From Delphinapterus leucas (lineage: Eukaryota; Chordata; Mammalia; Artiodactyla; Monodontidae), in assembly GCF_002288925.2 (NCBI RefSeq), contig NW_022098001.1, forward strand, positions 14,948,743 to 15,012,742: 64,000 bases of DNA, read 5' to 3'. Numbering within the stretch: the first letter of the stretch is position 1; the number at the start of each line of letters is the position of its first letter. The translations under genes and the position numbers were made by a program. Under the pieces are notes generated by a model. The model saw only the letters and a program-made list of their open reading frames with translations, had not been told where the DNA came from and ran no database searches. This document shows positions 60,265-64,000 of this stretch, in pieces.

Positions 60265-61780
60265 GTGAGCCTAAATAGATAAATAAATTTAAAAAATAAT
60301 AAATAAAAGGTAACACAAATGATTAGGGGCTACATCAGTAGAAATGGGAAGGAGGGTGAGGTGGGTGGGAAACTGGGTCAAATTGTCAGAATATCTTACA
60401 GTGGAAAAATGAAAAGGGTACAAAAGTGGAGAGAAGTGCTCACACCTTCTTGGCTTTGTTCAAGATGAGAACTCCCGTGCCCGGTAGCAGGGCTCTTTCA
60501 GGCAGGGATGCACCTGGAGGCTGGCTAGGCTTCAGGGCTGCTGCTCACTCTGTGGTGTCCTGAAGGGACCACAGCTTCTAGGAAGGTTCCTGTGTCCCCA
60601 CTGAGCTACCTCCCTTCCTCCAAAGTGGCTGTGGGTTTCTCCAGGGAGCAGGGTCAAACCACTGACCTGCCTACCTAGACTATTACTTGCTCCTTCAGGC
60701 TTAAATTGCAGTGACCGAGGTCTCAACCTTTTGAAACATAAAATGTTTTGTTCAATATTCTCAACTTTATATATGCCAGAATCACCCGGGAGCTTGTTCA
60801 ATACAGATAGGAATTCACCTTGCAGATTCTGATTTGGTAGGTTTGGGTGGCCCTAGATAACTGTTTTGATGAAACCAGGTGAACTTTTGAAAGGAAATAT
60901 TTATTATAAAGATAAGCCAAGGCTGTTTGAATCTTATATAGCTATAAAAATAAACTCACAGGAATATTATGCTTACCAGGGATAAGGCTCGTGATTAAAA
61001 CACTGAGTTTCTTTACGTTTAAATGGAATTTTCCAACTTGGAGTCGGGATTCTGTTGATCTTATGCTGGTCAGAGCCTCTAATTAGACAATAAATATATC
61101 TGCCTGGATTACCAAAAAAGTAGAATTGAACAGATTATGACTAAATAAATATAGTTTTATACCAAAGAAGGAAACTTTCAAAATGTGAAGCCCAGGGTTG
61201 GGAGCTGGAATGCGGAACATTCCAATAGGTGGGAATCATGAAAATGGTCCCTGTCTGTGAAAAGATGAAGAAAAACAAAAGTACTGCAGTCACGTTAAAC
61301 CAGTGAGGGTAGACATGCAGAAGCGTGTGTCGAACTTGGAATGGTGGTGTGTGAGTGGACGGGCCTCGCTGAGGCAGGTCGGGGACTGGCTCTCTCTCTT
61401 CCTTCTAGTTGATGTGCTTCTAGCACATACCACTATCACACTCCATAAATTTAACTCTCAATTTAAAAGTTCCTGATTTAATCAGCAGGAAGTTTCTGGC
61501 TAAGCCTTTGTGCTGTGCCTTCCACTAAAATGTACTGTGGGGTCAGCGCTTCGCTTTGGATGTGTCCTAAAGACCTCTCACATTTTAGAAGTTTCATGAA
61601 TCGAAACCGGGGTTCAAAACCCTGCTCTGTTTGCAGTTGTTGGCCCTGAAATGATACACATTGATGAAATGACTTCCTCCTTTGGTTAAGGAGACAGCCG
61701 ACAAGAAAAGCAGGCAAGTAGTGTTTACTGGAATTGAAGCAGGTCAGAGTCAGAAATTGTAGAAACATCAGGGAGAATGA
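60265..61780 (+). other. CDH17: Intronic sequence, no recognised element
   Basis: About 1.5 kb unassigned. A 115-codon frame on the - strand (61,478-61,825) shows no homology I know. Confidence 0.4.
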
Positions 61781-61784
61781 GAGC

Positions 61785-61960
61785 AGTAAGTGTTTACGTT
61801 GTACTGACCGTCCTATTCTAAGCACTTACCCCTCATACAACACTATGGGGTAGGTATTATTATTGACCGTATTTGATGTATGAAGAAACCAAGGTACTGA
61901 GAAGTAACTTGCCCATGATCACGCAGTTACCAATTGTTCAGGCTACAGAGGTCAAAATTT
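61785..61960 (-). repeat. MIR SINE
   Basis: Antisense MIR: ttctaagcacttacccctca, atgaagaaaccaaggtactg and gaagtaacttgcccatgatc. Confidence 0.8.
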
Positions 61961-62097
61961 TCTCCAGGATACCACAGCAAATAACATTTGTACAGCTCTG
62001 TACGATTTTCTAAGAATACATGTCAGATCCTCATAAAGTCACGTTTTACAGCTGAAGAAATGAGCCTTAGAAAACTTAACGAACATGCCTAAGTCAG

Positions 62098-62290
62098 TGT
62101 TGAGCGATTAAAGGTGTGGGCTCTAGAGTCAGATCCCCTGGGTTGGAAGCCTCTCTACCGCTATGTGACCTTGGGCAAGTCACACAACTTCTCTGAACCT
62201 CAGTCTTCTCATCTGTAAATGTACACCAGTGTTGTTTTGAAGTAATGTATATAAAATGTTAGCACATAATTCTTATCATCAAGACCTTCT
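62098..62290 (+). repeat. MIR SINE
   Basis: Sense MIR: gggctctagagtcagatccc, atgtgaccttgggcaagtca and cttctcatctgtaaatgtac. It ends about 120 bp before the twelfth exon. Confidence 0.88.
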
Positions 62291-62411
62291 AAGCAGAAAA
62301 TGAAACTAGGTCTGAATTGTAAATTTTTTTTTTAAAGAAAAGGAAATATGCTTTCTTATTGAGAGGAGAATGAGAAAGCAGATACCATCTTTCAATGATT
62401 CAATTCCTTAG

Positions 62412-62651
62412 GTGGATCCTCCTTGAGCTCCACGGCGCGATTCCACCTGACCCTCATGGATGTGAACGACAACCCGCCGCGGCTGGTCAAGGAGTACACA
62501 GGCTTGTTCTTCTGCTATCCCCCTAAAGCACCCGGAAGTCTCATTTTCGAGGCCACTGATGACGATCAGCAGTCATTTCGGGGTCGACACTTTACATTTT
62601 CCCTTGGCAGGGAAAGCTTACGAAAAGACTGGGAAGTTTCCAAAATCAATG
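62412..62651 (+). CDS. CDH17: CDH17 exon, twelfth and last in window (end EC6, start EC7)
   Basis: This 240-nt exon is phase 1 at both ends. The acceptor is caattccttag and the donor is AATCAATG|gtgagt. It encodes GGSSLSSTARFHLTLMDVND followed by NPPRLVKEYTGLFFCYPPKA and FEATDDDQQSFRGRHFTFSLG. DVNDN at 62,459-62,473 is the canonical EC6-EC7 linker and TDDDQ is the EC7 calcium site. The remaining EC7, membrane and cytoplasmic exons are past the window end. Confidence 0.96.
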
Positions 62652-62942
62652 GTGAGTTGTCAAAAGAACGTCGAGAAAAACACTGATGGGCGATGGAATG
62701 AGTTATTTGCCTTGGTATGCATGCAGCACTCAACACAGAGCTTTCTTCCACGCTCCAGGAAGGAAGTTCATGCTGTGGAAACTTGCACAGGCAAGCTCTC
62801 CAGAGGGTTGAAAGCCCCCGGGGTTTGGAGGAAAGAAAGATTGTTAATATACAACATCTCTCTTAGTGTACATGAATAGTTGGGCAATCAGAGCAACATT
62901 GCAAAATTCCCAATGGCAGCTGAGAAACGGATTTCATCATGA

Positions 62943-63305
62943 TTTTTTATTAAATAAATTTATTTATTTTATTTATTTTTATTTTTGGCTGTGTTGGGTC
63001 TTCCTTGCTGCGCGGGCTTTCTCTAGTTGCGGTGAGGGGGGGCTACTCTTGGGTGCGGCGCGCGGGCTTCTCATTGCGGTGGCTTCTCTTGTTGCTGAGC
63101 ATGGGCTCTAGGCATGAGGGCTTCCGTAGTTGTGGCACACGGGCTCAGTAGTTGTGGCGCGCGGGCTCTAGAGAGCAGGCTCAGTAGTGTGGCACATGGG
63201 CTTAGATGCTCCACGGCATGTGGGATCTTCCCGGACCAGGGCTTGAACCCGTGTCCCCTGCATTGGCAGGTGGATTCTTAACCACTGCGCGCTAGGGAAA
63301 CCCGC
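62943..63305 (-). mobile_element. Long CHR-lineage SINE
   Basis: Antisense, with duplication TCATCATGA (62,934-62,942 and 63,306-63,314). Confidence 0.92.
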
Positions 63306-63315
63306 TCATCATGAG

Positions 63316-64000
63316 TTTTAAAAAGAGCTTTATTGAAATATAATTGAATTACAATTAACAGCACATATTTAAAGCATACAATTTTATAAAAATCAATATA
63401 TGTATATACCATTGAAGCCATCGGCACAATCAGATAAGAACAGTTCCACCCCCCCCCAAAGTTTTATTCATGCTCTGCTGCAATCCCTATTTTCCACCCC
63501 ACACTGTCCATCCCTCACCCCCAGGTAATCACTGATCTGCTTCCCGTCACTATAGATTCATTTGCATTTTCAAGAATTTTATCTAAATAAAATAACAGCA
63601 TGTACTCTTTTTTTGTTTGGTGAATATCACTTAGTATACATATTTGGGGATTTCACCATGTTGTTGCATATATCAACACTTCACTCCTTTATATTATAGA
63701 ACAGTATTCCATTGTATGACTATATCATGATTTATTATTCACTAACATTTATTATTACTTAAATTGCTTCCAATTTTTGCTATTTCAAATAAAATTGCTG
63801 TGAACATTTGTGAACAAGTGCTTTGTAGGAGCTACGCTTTCATTTTTCTTGGTTAAATACCTACAAGTCGTCATATGGTAGCTATACAGTCAAATTTTTA
63901 AGAGAATATCAAATTGCTTCCCGAATAGTCTGTAACATTTTACATTCCCACCAGTGAATGAGAATTCTAGTTGCTTAATATTCTTCCCGATGCTTGCTAT
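63316..64000 (-). mobile_element. L1 LINE 3' region, antisense, runs off the window
   Basis: It begins with the L1 3' end (gctttattgaaatataattg) and proceeds through typical old L1 text (ttttacattcccaccagtga) to the end of the window. Confidence 0.82.

Larger units (their letters stand above)
13657..62651 (+). other. CDH17: CDH17 gene body, partial (12 internal exons)
   Basis: This entry covers the part of the cadherin-17 (LI-cadherin) gene inside the window. The gene encodes a seven-repeat, calcium-dependent cell-adhesion protein of the lateral membrane of intestinal epithelium. Twelve exons of 135, 139, 159, 200, 132, 151, 216, 77, 192, 245, 131 and 240 nt join in frame without a stop (2,017 nt). 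The joined order matches human CDH17 from memory with no residue block missing. Introns are 928, 2,168, 107, 4,154, 314, 5,201, 3,666, 2,114, 22,660, 3,519 and 2,147 bp. If the human 18-exon layout holds, these would be exons 4-15 (inference). The preceding exon, encoding the start of EC1, was looked for by eye in 1-13,656 and not found. The final exons lie beyond 64,000. No promoter is in the window. Confidence 0.96.

Noticed and set aside
61478..61825. 115-codon - strand frame
   Set aside because: No recognised homology; its start overlaps an antisense MIR.

Overview
The window is nuclear DNA from a mammal, most likely a cetacean. The main clue is about fifteen copies of a ~200 bp tRNA-derived SINE of the CHR-2 type (head GGGCTTCCCTGGTGGCGCAG, box B GGTTCGTGCCC, A-tail), many with intact target-site duplications. 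There are also about seven longer, older SINEs of the same lineage. No BovB/Bov-tA elements (ruminants) or PRE-1 elements (pig) were recognised. Species identity is inference from repeat content only.

The only protein-coding gene recognised is CDH17 (LI-cadherin, cadherin-17), on the + strand. Twelve consecutive internal exons lie between 13,657 and 62,651. All have AG/GT borders, mutually consistent reading phases and no internal stop. Together they give 2,017 nt (672 codons plus one base), matching about residue 51 to 723 of human CDH17 as I remember it. They run from late EC1 to the start of EC7. The signal-peptide exons (5') and the last part of EC7, the transmembrane segment and the short tail (3') are outside the window. 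Calcium-site motifs, N-glycosylation sequons, the RGD tripeptide in EC6 and the motif-less EC2-EC3 linker are all visible.

Region by region: 1-13,656 is upstream intron holding an L1 3' fragment (1,661-3,166), a SINE-interrupted retrocopy of FTCDNL1 on the - strand (3,597-5,800) and a long old antisense L1 (5,810-11,560). 13,657-33,709 carries nine exons, with MER5A and a larger hAT element, MIRs, MaLR LTRs, a truncated L1 and a dimeric SINE in the introns. The 22.7-kb intron 33,710-56,369 is dominated by two antisense insertions: a 5'-complete L1 (36,401-43,725) and a gammaretrovirus-like endogenous retrovirus with both LTRs (47,619-55,282). 56,370-62,651 carries the last three exons, with L2, MIR and SINEs. 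The end of the window is a SINE followed by another antisense L1.

Two 100-N gaps are present. One sits in a (TA)n tract (17,745-17,844). The other sits in the L1 (36,932-37,031) and is flanked by the same ~158 bp on both sides, which looks like an assembly artefact. I found no undescribed gene system. The points most worth a second look are the structured repeats, the assembly artefact, the CpG-rich retrocopy leader and the conserved functional motifs in CDH17.
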